Shown: positions 9,915 through 19,713, numbered from the stretch's first letter. The stretch is DNA of 64,000 nucleotides from Ellagibacter isourolithinifaciens (GCF_008831035.1 NZ_WAJR01000008.1:1-64000); one strand, 5' to 3'. Notes: a model not told the origin generated them from the sequence alone. Numbers and translations are program-made.

Positions 9915-10298
9915 ATGACTACCTCGATTAAACTCGCTGTGCCGACGATGGGCGCAGCTGGCCTCAACGCTGAGCGCTCCGGCCATTTCGGTCACTGCGA
10001 CTGCTTCACCGTGGTCGACATCGTGGACGGTGTGGTTTCCGAAGAGGCAACGATGGTCGCGAATCCGCCTCACGAAGAGGGCGGTTGTCTGCGCCCAGTG
10101 GGCCTGCTCGCCGATGCTGGCTGCAATGCCATCGTTGCCGCCGGTATGGGGATGCGCCCGCTTATGGGCTTCAACCAGGCGGGCATTACGGTATACTACG
10201 ACGCCGAGCACCCGATCGTGGGCGACGCTGTTCGAGCCGTTGCGGCTGGTGAAGCGCCCATCATGTCCGCCGACCAGGCGTGCAACCATCACCACTAA
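9915..10298 (+). CDS. NifX/NifB-like dinitrogenase iron-molybdenum cofactor domain protein
   Basis: The 127-residue protein is a single domain of the dinitrogenase iron-molybdenum cofactor family, an RNase H-like fold that binds metal clusters. It shows the early GHFGHCDCF stretch, the conserved glycine-rich IVAAGMGMRPL segment and a C-terminal AVAAGE motif. Its tail ends CNHHH, a likely metal ligand patch. AGAAGG precedes the ATG at 9915. No nitrogenase genes are present, so this is one of the widespread stand-alone members whose role (Fe-S or metal-cluster handling) is not established. It has its own upstream inverted repeat and a strong terminator, so it appears monocistronic. Confidence 0.85.
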   Translation: MTTSIKLAVPTMGAAGLNAERSGHFGHCDCFTVVDIVDGVVSEEATMVANPPHEEGGCLRPVGLLADAGCNAIVAAGMGMRPLMGFNQAGITVYYDAEHPIVGDAVRAVAAGEAPIMSADQACNHHH

Positions 10299-10310
10299 GC
10301 TTTCCCCTTG

Positions 10311-10342
10311 CGCGGCGGCTCGATTGAGCTGCCGCGTTTTTT
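10311..10342 (+). terminator. Rho-independent terminator after the NifX-like gene
   Basis: CGCGGCGGCTC pairs with GAGCTGCCGCG (one G-U) around a GATT loop, followed directly by six Ts. It lies 13 nt past the stop codon. Confidence 0.9.
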
Positions 10343-10460
10343 GTATGCCGGAATTGGGCCTTTGCCGTGTACCGAGTCGCTCGTATCGACATTGCGCTTC
10401 GTTGAGCGGGGCATCTGCGCTGTGCAGTGCTATTCTTTCCCCAAGAGGAAAGGGAGTTTG

Positions 10461-13460
10461 ATGGCGCATTGCGTGGCAGAACGAGACGGCGTGTATCGCA
10501 TCGATGGCAGGGTCGGTCTTTTCGGGGCGCGACCTCAAGTGCTGCCCGATGTGGTGATGCCCCTGCCTGGCTCTCCCGCACCGACGTCGTCGTTCGGCTG
10601 GATTCGCGATTCGAGCATTACTCCCTCCTCAGGCGATATCTACCTGGTTGAGTTCGTCGCAGAAAACAAGTTTCGTATCTGGGGTTATGTTGATTGCTAC
10701 GGTCGCGCGTTCGTGACCGACCGCCCGCTTTTCGCGCCCCCGGCGCGCGATCCCGACATCCTGTTCTCGCGACCGTGGGATGGGAAGTCCCCCTCGGATT
10801 TCGGCACGCTTGTCATGCCGAACTCGAAATTCAAGCGCGATCAGGAGGTTCGCGGCACCGTCCAGCTGCGCGACAAGCGCGGGGTTCGTCAAGTCGCTTG
10901 CTTCTCCCTGAAAAACGGCCGCTACTCGCTTTTCGATTCCTGGTGCGATTTCGGCTCCCACTCGGACAACCTCACGTATCACGAGGCGCTCGCTCGTTGT
11001 TTTTTCGCGTTCACCTTCCGTCCGCTGCTCGGCGGCGCGCGGGTCCCGGCGCGCGGTCTCGGCGAGATCATGGAGAGCCTCGACTCCGAAACGCCCTTCG
11101 AGGACCTGCTCGGCGCCCTGCACGACATCCGCTCTGCGGCCCTCGATCCCGCGATGCAGCCTCCGTCGCTCGCGCTTCTGCTTGCGAGCTGGCTTTACGA
11201 CGCGAACGCGATGGGCGTGTTGGCGGGTGCCCAGAGCGACGGGTTGAACGTCCCGTCGCTGCGATTCGTTCGGGCGCAGCGCTATTCGGACACGTATTTC
11301 CTCGGTCGCGGGGAAGGCGGCGACGGCATTCCCGAGGCGACGATTTGGGCTATCGAGTCGGCGATCAACCGCTTCGTGCTCATCGCGCGAAAGCTCGAGA
11401 AGAATTCGAGCGCGGGGTGCTGCGATGCGCCTGATCAGGACATTTCCGAAATCGATGTGTGCGGTGCCATCGATACGCAGCTGTTCGAGGCGGTTGCTGC
11501 GCAGGCTCCCTGCGCCGCGCATCCCGCAGACGAGAACGCCGCGGCGCCGAACAAGGCGGGGGAATGGGACGTCCGCCGCTCGATTGGGGAATCGGTCGAG
11601 CGCTTCCAGCTGCCCGTTCGCTTCGTGGTCGAGTACCGCGTCGACGTGCGCTGCGGAAAGGTTGCGTTCGAGATGGTTGTTCCGCCTGCGCAGCTTATGC
11701 CGCAGCGGGTATATTCCTCTCAGATGGGTTCCTGGGTCGATCAATCCGACGCCGAGCGAGGGCGGATGGCGCTGCGCTACGCCGAGCACGTGGGCATGAT
11801 GCTCGCTGCGGCAGCATTCCATGCGGGGTGCGCGATCGATGAGGTGGTCGTCTGTGCGCGGGAACTGGAAGCAGCCGGCGAGGTCGAACCCGAAGGCAGC
11901 AAGATGGCAGGCGAAAGCCATGGCAACGGCACCGGCGTCGACACCGGGTTTGGCACCAGTTTCGGCGGCGAAGATGGCGAGTTTGACGCCGAAGGCGATG
12001 AGTTCGATGGCGGCAGCGTCATCGTCGAGCCCGAAGACGGCAGCGTCGTTGTCGAACCCGGCGACAACGGCAGCGGAAGTGCCGATGCCGACGGCCGCGA
12101 TGCGCATACTCTCTACCAGGTGAAATTCACGAGAAGCATCTGCGAGGGTGCCCGTTTCCAGGAAGGGCTCGAGGGGGACCCCGAGTCGCTGTTCGCGGAA
12201 TGCGGTGCGCGCTTCGGCGTCGACGCGGTCGACTTCTCGCTCGATGACGCCGTCGATGCCGAAGCGAAACGCATTCGCGGCGAGTTGCCCGAGGTGGGCT
12301 CGCTCGCCTTCGGTCCGCGCGAGGCGAAGGCCTTCGGCGCCGAATCGCTTCGTGACCTAAGGATTCACTCCGATGCCCAACTGCGCCACGCAGGCGAGCG
12401 GCTTGCCGACGCGATTGCGCGCGCGACGAGCACCACCGAGGCAATCCGCTTGGCGCAGACGGAGCAGAACGCAGCCGACGACCCGCGTATTTTCGCAGCG
12501 TGCACGCGCCTTATGACCGACCTTCTGGAAGGCAATGTTGATGCGCACGACCAGAACGCGCTGGTCAGCTGCTTTATGGGAGAGGATCCTTACCTGAATG
12601 CGCTCGGACAGGCGCGCGCCGTCGCGCAGGCCGACCCGCATCGGGCGGCGTCGATCCTGCGTGAGGCGATCCGTCAGGCCGAGGAGTCCAAGCGCTTTGC
12701 GGACAACTCCGAAGCTGTCCATCGCATGTTCGACACGTATGCGTCGCGCATCATCTACAACCGCGAGCGGCAGGGGAGCGCACCCTGGCGCAGCGGACTT
12801 GCTTTCCCCCATCCTGATGAGGGAAAACGCGTCGAGTTGCTGCCGTCGTCTTTGGCTATGTGCTACCTGGAGTCGGTGCGCCTTCTCGAGGAGTCGTTCA
12901 GCCACGCCGAGGAGGCCGTGCGGTTCGGCCTGCGCTGCATCCAAGTCGCGCCCACCTACACGCCTGCGTATCGCCAGACGGCACGCGCATACATGCTCAT
13001 GGGCGACGTGTCCACATCCTCGCGCACGCTCAGGCGCTGCCTGGAAATCGCGACGCAGCCCGACGAGATCGCGCTTGCGTACTATCAGCTCGCGTACGTG
13101 GAATGGAAGGCGGGGAAAACGGCGCTCGGCGTGGCGTGTTACATGAAGTCGATGATGACAGCCCCGATTTACCTGGCCCAATGCACCATCGAGATGCATC
13201 GGCTGATGGCGGAGACCGGACAGGGCCCTATCGATCGCGAGGAAGTCGACGCGATCCTAGCAGGCGAGGGCGTGCCCATCGCGCCGCTTGACTCGCTGCT
13301 CGATGCGCTCGACGACGCCATGCGCACGGCGATTGACGACAACATCTTCCAGGTCGGCCAGCCGCTCTTGGCGTTGCGGCTGTTCTATCGCCCCGACGAT
13401 GCGCTCGTGAACGTGCACAAGAGCCTCAACGCGCCCCTTCCGCCGCAAGCGCTCGACTAG
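10461..13460 (+). CDS. Large TPR-containing hypothetical protein with acidic linker
   Basis: The 999-residue protein has no signal peptide or membrane segment and is probably cytosolic. Residues 1-470 form an unrecognised domain with several aromatic, beta-rich stretches. Residues 480-550 are a Gly/Asp/Glu-rich low-complexity linker containing two near-identical ...VEPxDGS units. Residues 790-915 are helical and resemble tetratricopeptide repeats, with ALA/AYYQLAYVEW-type helices, suggesting protein-protein contacts. AAGGGAG precedes the ATG at 10461. It is monocistronic between two terminators. I do not recognise the family. The layout suggests a scaffold or regulatory protein, but that is inference. 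Confidence 0.8.
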   Translation: MAHCVAERDGVYRIDGRVGLFGARPQVLPDVVMPLPGSPAPTSSFGWIRDSSITPSSGDIYLVEFVAENKFRIWGYVDCYGRAFVTDRPLFAPPARDPDILFSRPWDGKSPSDFGTLVMPNSKFKRDQEVRGTVQLRDKRGVRQVACFSLKNGRYSLFDSWCDFGSHSDNLTYHEALARCFFAFTFRPLLGGARVPARGLGEIMESLDSETPFEDLLGALHDIRSAALDPAMQPPSLALLLASWLYDANAMGVLAGAQSDGLNVPSLRFVRAQRYSDTYFLGRGEGGDGIPEATIWAIESAINRFVLIARKLEKNSSAGCCDAPDQDISEIDVCGAIDTQLFEAVAAQAPCAAHPADENAAAPNKAGEWDVRRSIGESVERFQLPVRFVVEYRVDVRCGKVAFEMVVPPAQLMPQRVYSSQMGSWVDQSDAERGRMALRYAEHVGMMLAAAAFHAGCAIDEVVVCARELEAAGEVEPEGSKMAGESHGNGTGVDTGFGTSFGGEDGEFDAEGDEFDGGSVIVEPEDGSVVVEPGDNGSGSADADGRDAHTLYQVKFTRSICEGARFQEGLEGDPESLFAECGARFGVDAVDFSLDDAVDAEAKRIRGELPEVGSLAFGPREAKAFGAESLRDLRIHSDAQLRHAGERLADAIARATSTTEAIRLAQTEQNAADDPRIFAACTRLMTDLLEGNVDAHDQNALVSCFMGEDPYLNALGQARAVAQADPHRAASILREAIRQAEESKRFADNSEAVHRMFDTYASRIIYNRERQGSAPWRSGLAFPHPDEGKRVELLPSSLAMCYLESVRLLEESFSHAEEAVRFGLRCIQVAPTYTPAYRQTARAYMLMGDVSTSSRTLRRCLEIATQPDEIALAYYQLAYVEWKAGKTALGVACYMKSMMTAPIYLAQCTIEMHRLMAETGQGPIDREEVDAILAGEGVPIAPLDSLLDALDDAMRTAIDDNIFQVGQPLLALRLFYRPDDALVNVHKSLNAPLPPQALD

Positions 13461-13464
13461 GGGA

Positions 13465-13544
13465 AATGCAACGAGGCGCGTCCCCGCTCGTCTCGTTGCA
13501 TTAGTGCGGCGCCCCGGGGTTGGCTTTTCTCCCCGGGGCGCCGC
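13465..13544. terminator. Two tandem hairpins between convergent genes
   Basis: The first hairpin has perfect 11-bp arms AATGCAACGAG (13465) and CTCGTTGCATT (13492). The second has perfect 14-bp arms at 13506-13519 and 13531-13544, starting GCGGCGCCCC. They lie between the TPR gene and the convergent MoaE-like gene and could terminate both. T-tracts are weak. Confidence 0.7.
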
Positions 13545-13562
13545 TGCGTTCACGTGAAAGCT

Positions 13563-13958
13563 TTACGCGTAGATTTCCTTTTCCACGACGAGCTCGTTTT
13601 TGATCTTGCCGACGAGCTTCTGCAGTGCATCGACGCAGTTCGGGCGGATGTCGGCGCCGATGAGCACGTACATGATGGAGTCGCCCACGCCAAGCTCGCC
13701 CTCGTTCATCCAGGTGCGCACGTAGTACACGCCCGGCCAGGTGAGCGCTTCCTTCTCGGCTGCGGCAACACCCTCGGCGTCGTAGGAGAATTGCACCTTC
13801 GCGACTTCCCCAAGGCCTTGGACGCCTTCGCGCACCTGCTTTTTAGGCGTAATGCGCACGATGCCGTTGTGGGTGAGGAACATGCCGCACTGCGCGGCTT
13901 TCGGGTCGGCCTTGGCTTCCTTGAGCCACTGGTCGATCGACGGTTCAGGTTTGGACAT
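13563..13958 (-). CDS. MoaE-like molybdopterin synthase large subunit homologue
   Basis: The 131-residue protein resembles the catalytic subunit of molybdopterin synthase, which inserts dithiolene sulfur into precursor Z using MoaD thiocarboxylate. Matching points are the early GIVR motif in place of the usual GxVR, the central segment with the conserved Tyr/Glu-rich alternation, GELGVGDSIMYVLIGADIR (compare GELWPGDEIV in E. coli) and a C-terminal lysine-containing IKNELVVEKE that aligns with the catalytic-lysine region. No other moa or moe gene is nearby. The product is shorter than E. coli MoaE. A divergent or specialised role remains possible. Confidence 0.72.
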   Translation of the reverse strand: MSKPEPSIDQWLKEAKADPKAAQCGMFLTHNGIVRITPKKQVREGVQGLGEVAKVQFSYDAEGVAAAEKEALTWPGVYYVRTWMNEGELGVGDSIMYVLIGADIRPNCVDALQKLVGKIKNELVVEKEIYA

Positions 13959-14203
13959 AAGTTGCCTCCAAAACGTTGAGTGTTCAGGCGCCCTTCCCCA
14001 GGCGCTATCTAGACGCCCATTGTACTCGAAGTGGGCCTTTCCGCGGGCGTGCGCACTCCAGCTTCCGCGAATCCGCAGGTTTGCTATTCGTCCCGCTCAC
14101 CTTCCCCTTCCCTATAAAACGCGTGCATTTTACGAATGGGAAATACTTGCTCATCGCCCAAATGATAGACTGGGAAAATTCCACAGCATCAGAAAGGACA
14201 GCT

Positions 14204-15559
14204 ATGTCTCTCCCAGCATCCGATACCAGCAAGCAGCCCGACAACCTCACCACCATGGACTTGGGCGAGGTTCTTCCCCGCACGGCCGAGGTTCGCGATA
14301 ACCACCTGTTCATCGGCGGCGTCGACATGGTGAAGCTCGCGCGCGAGGAAGGCACCGCGCTCTACGTGTTCGACGAGGCCGACCTTCGTTGGCGCATGGA
14401 GACCTACCGCGAGGCGTTCCGCTCGCGCTACGAGAACTCCGACGTCATCTACGCTTCGAAGGCCTTCCTGAACAAGGAAGTTGTGCGCATTGCGAACGAA
14501 GAGGGACTTTGCCTCGACGTGTCGGGCGGCGGCGAGCTTGCCTGCGCCCAGATGGCGGGCTTCCCGATGGAGCACGTCTTCGTGCACGGCAACAACAAGA
14601 CGCCGGCCGAGCTGCGCGAGGCCATCTCCGCAGGTGTGGGCCGCATCGTGGTCGACAGCCGCATCGAGCTTGCGCGCGTGTCCGAGATCGCTGGCGAACT
14701 TGGCGTCGAGCAGGCCATCTACATGCGCATCACGCCCGGTGTCGAGGCCGACACGCATGAATACATCCGCACGGGCTGCGAGGACTCCAAGTTCGGCTTC
14801 ACCATGCTCGACGACTTCGCCTTCAAGTGCGTGAAGGACGCCATCGAGGCTCCCAACGTGAAGCTCGTCGGCTTCCACTGCCATATCGGCTCGCAGATCT
14901 TCGCGCTCCACTCGTTCCGCGAGGCAGCGCAGGTGATGATCGAGTTCATCGCGCGCGTCCAGAAGGAGTACGGCATCGAGATTCCCGAGCTCGACCTTGG
15001 CGGCGGCCTGGGTGTGGCCTACCTCGCGACCGACAAGCCCTCCTCGATCGACGATTTCGCGGAATGCACGACCCGCGCCGTGAAGGACTTTTGCGCCGAA
15101 TACGGCGTCGCCGAGCCGCGTATCCTCGTCGAGCCTGGTCGCAGCCTTGTCGCCAACGCCGGCGTCACGCTCTACACCGTGGGCATCTTGAAAACCCTGC
15201 CCGGCATCCGCAAGTATGTCGCCATCGACGGCGGCATGTCCGACAACATCCGCACGGCGCTCTACCGCGCCGACTACGAGCCCGTGATCGCCAACAAGGC
15301 GGGCGAGCCACGCACGGAAATCGTTACGCTGTGCGGCAAGCACTGCGAAAGCGGCGACGCGGTCGTCATCGACATGCCCATCCAGCATCCGGAAATCGGC
15401 GATATCGCGTGCGTGTTCACAACGGGCGCGTACTGCTCTACCATGTCTAGCAACTACAATGGCCAGCCCAAGCCGGCCGTAGTGTTCGTGAAAGACGGTG
15501 TCGCCCGCGTCGTCACGCGCCGCGAGACCTACGCCGACCTCTACGCCCGCGACATCTAG
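14204..15559 (+). CDS. lysA: Diaminopimelate decarboxylase
   Basis: LysA converts meso-diaminopimelate to L-lysine with PLP. The 451-residue product has the fold type III features: the PLP-lysine motif YASKAF early on, HCHIGSQ in the barrel, a glycine-rich DLGGGLGVAY, VEPGRS and the dimer-interface CESGD. A C-terminal GAYCSTMSSNYN contributes to the partner active site. AGAAAGGA precedes the ATG at 14204, which is preferred over upstream in-frame starts. It is the first gene of a tight unit, with hom 9 nt downstream. No lysine riboswitch was recognised in the 225-nt leader. Confidence 0.96.
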   Translation: MSLPASDTSKQPDNLTTMDLGEVLPRTAEVRDNHLFIGGVDMVKLAREEGTALYVFDEADLRWRMETYREAFRSRYENSDVIYASKAFLNKEVVRIANEEGLCLDVSGGGELACAQMAGFPMEHVFVHGNNKTPAELREAISAGVGRIVVDSRIELARVSEIAGELGVEQAIYMRITPGVEADTHEYIRTGCEDSKFGFTMLDDFAFKCVKDAIEAPNVKLVGFHCHIGSQIFALHSFREAAQVMIEFIARVQKEYGIEIPELDLGGGLGVAYLATDKPSSIDDFAECTTRAVKDFCAEYGVAEPRILVEPGRSLVANAGVTLYTVGILKTLPGIRKYVAIDGGMSDNIRTALYRADYEPVIANKAGEPRTEIVTLCGKHCESGDAVVIDMPIQHPEIGDIACVFTTGAYCSTMSSNYNGQPKPAVVFVKDGVARVVTRRETYADLYARDI

Positions 15560-15568
15560 GAGGACCTT

Positions 15569-16852
15569 ATGACCATCAAGCTCGGACTCGTCGGCACCGG
15601 CACGGTCGGTGGCGGTTGCATCGACATCCTTCAGAAGCACAAGGAGGACTTCAAGCGCCATTACGGCATCGACGTGGAGCTTGCCCGTGTCTGCTCGCGC
15701 GACCCTAAGCAGGCCGAAGCCCACGGCGTGAGCGATCTGTTCACGCTGGACTACCACGACATCGTCAACGACCCCGACATCGACATCGTCATCGAGCTCA
15801 TCGGCGGCACCACGGTCGCGCGCGACGTGGTCGTGTCGGCACTTGAGGCGGGCAAGAACGTCGTCACGGCCAACAAGGCGCTCATGGCGACCCATGGCGA
15901 GGAAGTCATGCATCTGGCGGAGAAGATGAACCGCGAGATCGCCTTCGAGGCGTCCGTCGGCGGCGGCATTCCCATCATCGATCCGCTGAAGCATTCGCTC
16001 ATCTCGAACGAGATAACGTCTGTCATGGGCATTGTGAACGGCACGACGAACTACATGCTCACGCGCATGGTCGACGACAACCTTTCCTATGATGAGGCGC
16101 TCAAGGAGGCCCAGGAGCGTGGCTTCGCCGAAGCCGACCCCACGGCCGACGTCGACGGCTTCGATGCTGCGGCTAAGATTGCCATTTTGGCGTCGATCGC
16201 CTTCAACTCGCGCGTCACGCTTGACGATGTGCACACCGAGGGCATCCGCAACATCACGACGCTCGATCTGGACACTGCCGACGACATGGGCTACGTCATC
16301 AAGCTTTTGGCGATCGCCCATCGCACGCCCGACGGCATCGACGTGCGCGTGCACCCCACGATGCTCCCGAAGGCGCATCAGCTCGCGACCGTGAACGGCG
16401 TGTTCAACGCGATTTACGTGACGGGCGACGCCGTGGGCGAGACGATGTTCTTCGGCGAGGGCGCGGGCGCGGGCCCGGCGGCGAGCGCCGTCATGGGCGA
16501 CGTGCTCGAGGTGGCGCGCCATCTCACACTGGGCGTTTCCCCCATCGTGGGATGCACCTGTACCGACAACCTGCCCATCCTTCCGGTGGAGGATCTGCAG
16601 ACGAAGTACTATATCCGCTTTGCCGTGGCCGACCGCTCCGGTGTGCTCGCTGCGATGGCGGGCGTGTTCGCCAAGCACGGCGTCTCTGTGCGCTCCGTGG
16701 TGCAGCGCGGCAACTCCGAGCACGAGACGGTGAACCTCTCCTACGTCACGCACACCGCCAAGGAAGCGAGCGTGCGCGCGGTGCTCGCGGAAATCGCGGG
16801 GCTTGAAGACGTCCTGCGTGCCGAGCCGTCGGTAATTCGCGTAGAAGGCTAG
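15569..16852 (+). CDS. hom: Homoserine dehydrogenase with ACT domain
   Basis: The enzyme reduces aspartate semialdehyde to homoserine, the branch to threonine and methionine. The 427-residue protein shows the Rossmann GLVGTGTVGGG at the N terminus, ELIGGTT and TANKAL in the NAD(P) domain, and the catalytic-domain block FAEADPTADVDGFDAAAKIAIL. A C-terminal ACT domain (RFAVADRSGVLAAMAGVF onward, about residues 350-427) indicates feedback control, classically by threonine. TAGGAGGA overlapping the lysA stop region serves as the ribosome site. Co-transcription with lysA places both ends of the aspartate family under one promoter. Confidence 0.96.
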   Translation: MTIKLGLVGTGTVGGGCIDILQKHKEDFKRHYGIDVELARVCSRDPKQAEAHGVSDLFTLDYHDIVNDPDIDIVIELIGGTTVARDVVVSALEAGKNVVTANKALMATHGEEVMHLAEKMNREIAFEASVGGGIPIIDPLKHSLISNEITSVMGIVNGTTNYMLTRMVDDNLSYDEALKEAQERGFAEADPTADVDGFDAAAKIAILASIAFNSRVTLDDVHTEGIRNITTLDLDTADDMGYVIKLLAIAHRTPDGIDVRVHPTMLPKAHQLATVNGVFNAIYVTGDAVGETMFFGEGAGAGPAASAVMGDVLEVARHLTLGVSPIVGCTCTDNLPILPVEDLQTKYYIRFAVADRSGVLAAMAGVFAKHGVSVRSVVQRGNSEHETVNLSYVTHTAKEASVRAVLAEIAGLEDVLRAEPSVIRVEG

Positions 16853-16866
16853 GCGCACCTGCTAGA

Positions 16867-17961
16867 ATGCTATCCATGTGTAAAACAGATGCTACAACCA
16901 ACGACAAAAAGCCCAACCAGCTCACGCACCGCGTGATGGTGGGCAACGTGCCCTTAGGCGGCGGCGCCCCCGTGGTGGTGCAGTCCATGCTGAACGCGCC
17001 CGCAAACGACGTGGACGCCAACCTTGCGCAGATTCGGGAACTCGCCGCGGCGGGATGCGAGGTGGTCCGTATGGCCATCCCGCGCCGCGATTGCCTCGAC
17101 GCCTTCCAGAGCGTCTGCGAGCAGTCGCCCCTTCCCGTGGTGGCAGACGTCCACTTCGACGCGCAGATTGCCGTGGAGGCGGCACGCCGCGGGGCGGCCA
17201 AGCTGCGCATCAACCCCGGCAATATCGGCGGCCTCGCAAAGACCGACGCCGTGCTCGACGCCGCAGGTGAGGCAGGCATTCCCATCCGCATTGGCGTGAA
17301 CGCGGGCTCGCTTGACCAAGACCTCGCCGCGCGACGCGACCTCACGCTTCCGCAAAAGCTCGCCGCGTCCGCCGCGGGCTACGTGGAATACTGTGAGGGC
17401 CGCGGGTTCCACGACCTTGTGGTGAGCGCGAAGGCCCACGATGTCATGACCACGGTGCGCACGTATCGCCAGCTCTCGCGCGATTTGCCCCATATCCCTT
17501 TGCACATCGGCATCACCGAGGCGGGAACGCAGTTCCAAGGCGTCATAAAAAGCGCCTCTGGCCTGGGAATTCTTTTGGAAGAAGGAATCGGGGACACCAT
17601 GCGCATCTCGCTTACCGACGACCCCGTCGTCGAGATGCGGGCGTGCTGGGCGCTGCTTTCGGCGCTCGATTTGCGCCGCCGCGGCCCGGAAATCATCAGC
17701 TGCCCCACGTGCGGGCGTTGTCAGGTAAACTTGATCGAGCTGGCCAAGCAGGTTGAATCAAACCTCATGAGCACGACCAAGCCCATAAAGGTCGCTGTCA
17801 TGGGCTGCGTCGTCAACGGTCCCGGCGAGGCGCGTGATGCCGATATCGGCGTGGCGTGCGGCGCGGGCGTAGGCGTCGTGTTCAAGCACGGTGAGGTGCA
17901 ACGGAAAGTGGAAGAGCACGCCATCGTCGACGTGTTGATGGAGGAGATAGGAAAACTATGA
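16867..17961 (+). CDS. ispG: 4-hydroxy-3-methylbut-2-enyl-diphosphate synthase
   Basis: IspG reduces methylerythritol cyclodiphosphate in the MEP isoprenoid pathway using a [4Fe-4S] cluster. The 364-residue product has the TIM-barrel start (VPLGGGAPVVVQSM), LRINPGNIG and the C-terminal cluster-binding cysteines in ISCPTCGRC and MGCVVNGPGEA. Its length fits the two-domain bacterial type. The start is uncertain: ATG at 16867 or, 9 nt later, at 16876. Neither has a clear ribosome site. A TAGAAT box immediately upstream could give a separate, nearly leaderless transcript. It overlaps proS by 4 nt (ATGA). Confidence 0.95.
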   Translation: MLSMCKTDATTNDKKPNQLTHRVMVGNVPLGGGAPVVVQSMLNAPANDVDANLAQIRELAAAGCEVVRMAIPRRDCLDAFQSVCEQSPLPVVADVHFDAQIAVEAARRGAAKLRINPGNIGGLAKTDAVLDAAGEAGIPIRIGVNAGSLDQDLAARRDLTLPQKLAASAAGYVEYCEGRGFHDLVVSAKAHDVMTTVRTYRQLSRDLPHIPLHIGITEAGTQFQGVIKSASGLGILLEEGIGDTMRISLTDDPVVEMRACWALLSALDLRRRGPEIISCPTCGRCQVNLIELAKQVESNLMSTTKPIKVAVMGCVVNGPGEARDADIGVACGAGVGVVFKHGEVQRKVEEHAIVDVLMEEIGKL

Positions 17962-19709
17962 GTGAAGTTATGCGAATGAGCAAGCTCTATGCTCCGACGC
18001 TGAAGGAAGACCCCGCGGATGCGGAAATCGCGAGCCACAAGCTGATGCTTCGCGCGGGCATGATCCGCAAGACCGCTTCGGGCGTGTACACCTTCCTGCC
18101 GCTTGGCTACAAGGTGCTCTCGAAGGTCGAGAACATCGTGCGCGAGGAAATGGACAAGATCGGCGCGCAGGAAATCATGATGCCGGCGCTGCAGCCGGCG
18201 GAGCTGTGGCACGAGTCCGGCCGCTGGGACGACTACGGTCCCGAGCTCATGCGCCTCGTCGACCGTCACGACCACGGCTTCTGCCTCGGGCCCACCCATG
18301 AGGAACTCATCACGTCGCTCATCCGCAACGAGCTGCGTTCCTACAAGGAGCTTCCCTGCACGCTCTACCAGATTCAGGTGAAGTTCCGCGACGAAATCCG
18401 TCCGCGCCTGGGCCTGTTCCGCAGCCGCGAGTTCATCATGAAAGACGCGTACTCCTTCCACGCGACGCAGGAATCGCTGCAGGAAACCTACGACGACATG
18501 AGCCGCGCCTACGGCACCATCTGCGATCGCTGCGGCCTGGATTACCGCCCCGTCGAGGCCGATGGCGGTCAGATCGGCGGCAAGGTGACGACCGAGTTCA
18601 TGGCGCTTGCCCCGGCGGGCGAGGCCGAGCTTGTGCACTGCACCTGCGGCTACGCTGCGAACACCGAGGCTGGCGAGTGCCTGGCCCGCCCGACGGAGTA
18701 CGAGGCCACCGAGCTTAAGAAGATCCACACCCCCGGCGTCCGCACGATCGAGGAGCTCGCGGAGTTTCTCGGCATCCCCGAAAGCTCCACGGTGAAGGCG
18801 CTCTCCGGCAAGGACGCCGAGGGCAAGCTCGTCGTGATGTTCGTTCCCGGCGACCACGAGCTCAACGAGATCAAAGCCGAGCGCGCCGTTCCCGGGTTTG
18901 AGCTGCTCACCGACGAGGAAATGGAATCTTTCGGCCTGCACAAGGGCTCGATGGGCCCGGTTGGCCTGCCCGAGGGCGCGCGCATCGTCGCTGCCCGCAG
19001 CCTGAAGGGCATCAGCCATTGGGTCGTCGGCGCGAACGAGGACGACTACCACTACGTGGGCGCCGAAGAGGGCCGCGATTTCACGGTGGACGAATGGGCC
19101 GACCTGTGCGTCGTGAAGCCCGGTGACTGCTGCCCCGACTGCGGTCTGCCGCTTTCGGGTTCCCGCGGCATCGAGGTTTCCCAGGTGTTCCAGCTGGGTA
19201 CCCGCTACTCCGAGACCATGGGCGCCACCTTCCACGACGAGGACGGTGTGGAGCACCCGTTCATCATGGGCTGCTATGGCGTGGGCGTCTCCCGTACGGT
19301 GGCCGCCATCGTCGAACAGCACAACGACGAGAACGGCATCCAGTGGCCGTTCAACGTCGCGCCTGCTCACGTGTGCATTATCCCGCTTACGGTCGGCGAC
19401 GACGAGGTGCAGCCCGCGGCTGAGAAGCTCGCGAGCGAGATTGCCGATTTCGGCTTCGACGTGGTCATCGACGACCGCAAGGAGCGCGCTGGCGTGAAGT
19501 TCGCGGACGCCGACCTTATCGGTTGGCCGCTGCAGGTGGTCATCGGCAAGCGCGGTCTGGCCGAGGGCAATGTGGAAGTGAAGCTGCGCCGCACGGGCCA
19601 GAAGAAGGACGTTTCGCTTTCCACCATCGCCGAGCTGCTGCGCTTCGCGAAGCGCAATGCTCGCAAGCACCCCTCTGGCCTGGGCACTTTCGCGGGCATC
19701 TTCGAATAG
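17958..19709 (+). CDS. proS: Prolyl-tRNA synthetase, bacterial type
   Basis: ProS charges tRNA-Pro. The 583-residue protein has the class II motifs: motif 1 with the PALQPAELW block, motif 2 as QVKFRDEIRPR with LGLFRSREFIMKDAYSF, and motif 3 near GCYGVGVSRTVAAI. Between motifs 2 and 3 lies the YbaK-like INS editing domain (about residues 230-400), which removes Ala-tRNA-Pro. This arrangement marks the prokaryote type. The start overlaps the ispG stop by ATGA, indicating translational coupling. An in-frame ATG at 17976 is an alternative. Confidence 0.96.
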   Translation: MSEVMRMSKLYAPTLKEDPADAEIASHKLMLRAGMIRKTASGVYTFLPLGYKVLSKVENIVREEMDKIGAQEIMMPALQPAELWHESGRWDDYGPELMRLVDRHDHGFCLGPTHEELITSLIRNELRSYKELPCTLYQIQVKFRDEIRPRLGLFRSREFIMKDAYSFHATQESLQETYDDMSRAYGTICDRCGLDYRPVEADGGQIGGKVTTEFMALAPAGEAELVHCTCGYAANTEAGECLARPTEYEATELKKIHTPGVRTIEELAEFLGIPESSTVKALSGKDAEGKLVVMFVPGDHELNEIKAERAVPGFELLTDEEMESFGLHKGSMGPVGLPEGARIVAARSLKGISHWVVGANEDDYHYVGAEEGRDFTVDEWADLCVVKPGDCCPDCGLPLSGSRGIEVSQVFQLGTRYSETMGATFHDEDGVEHPFIMGCYGVGVSRTVAAIVEQHNDENGIQWPFNVAPAHVCIIPLTVGDDEVQPAAEKLASEIADFGFDVVIDDRKERAGVKFADADLIGWPLQVVIGKRGLAEGNVEVKLRRTGQKKDVSLSTIAELLRFAKRNARKHPSGLGTFAGIFE

Positions 19710-19713
19710 GAGG

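Noticed and set aside
13979-14203. Lysine riboswitch in the lysA leader
   Set aside because: The conserved purine-rich core and the five-helix arrangement expected of the lysine riboswitch were not found.
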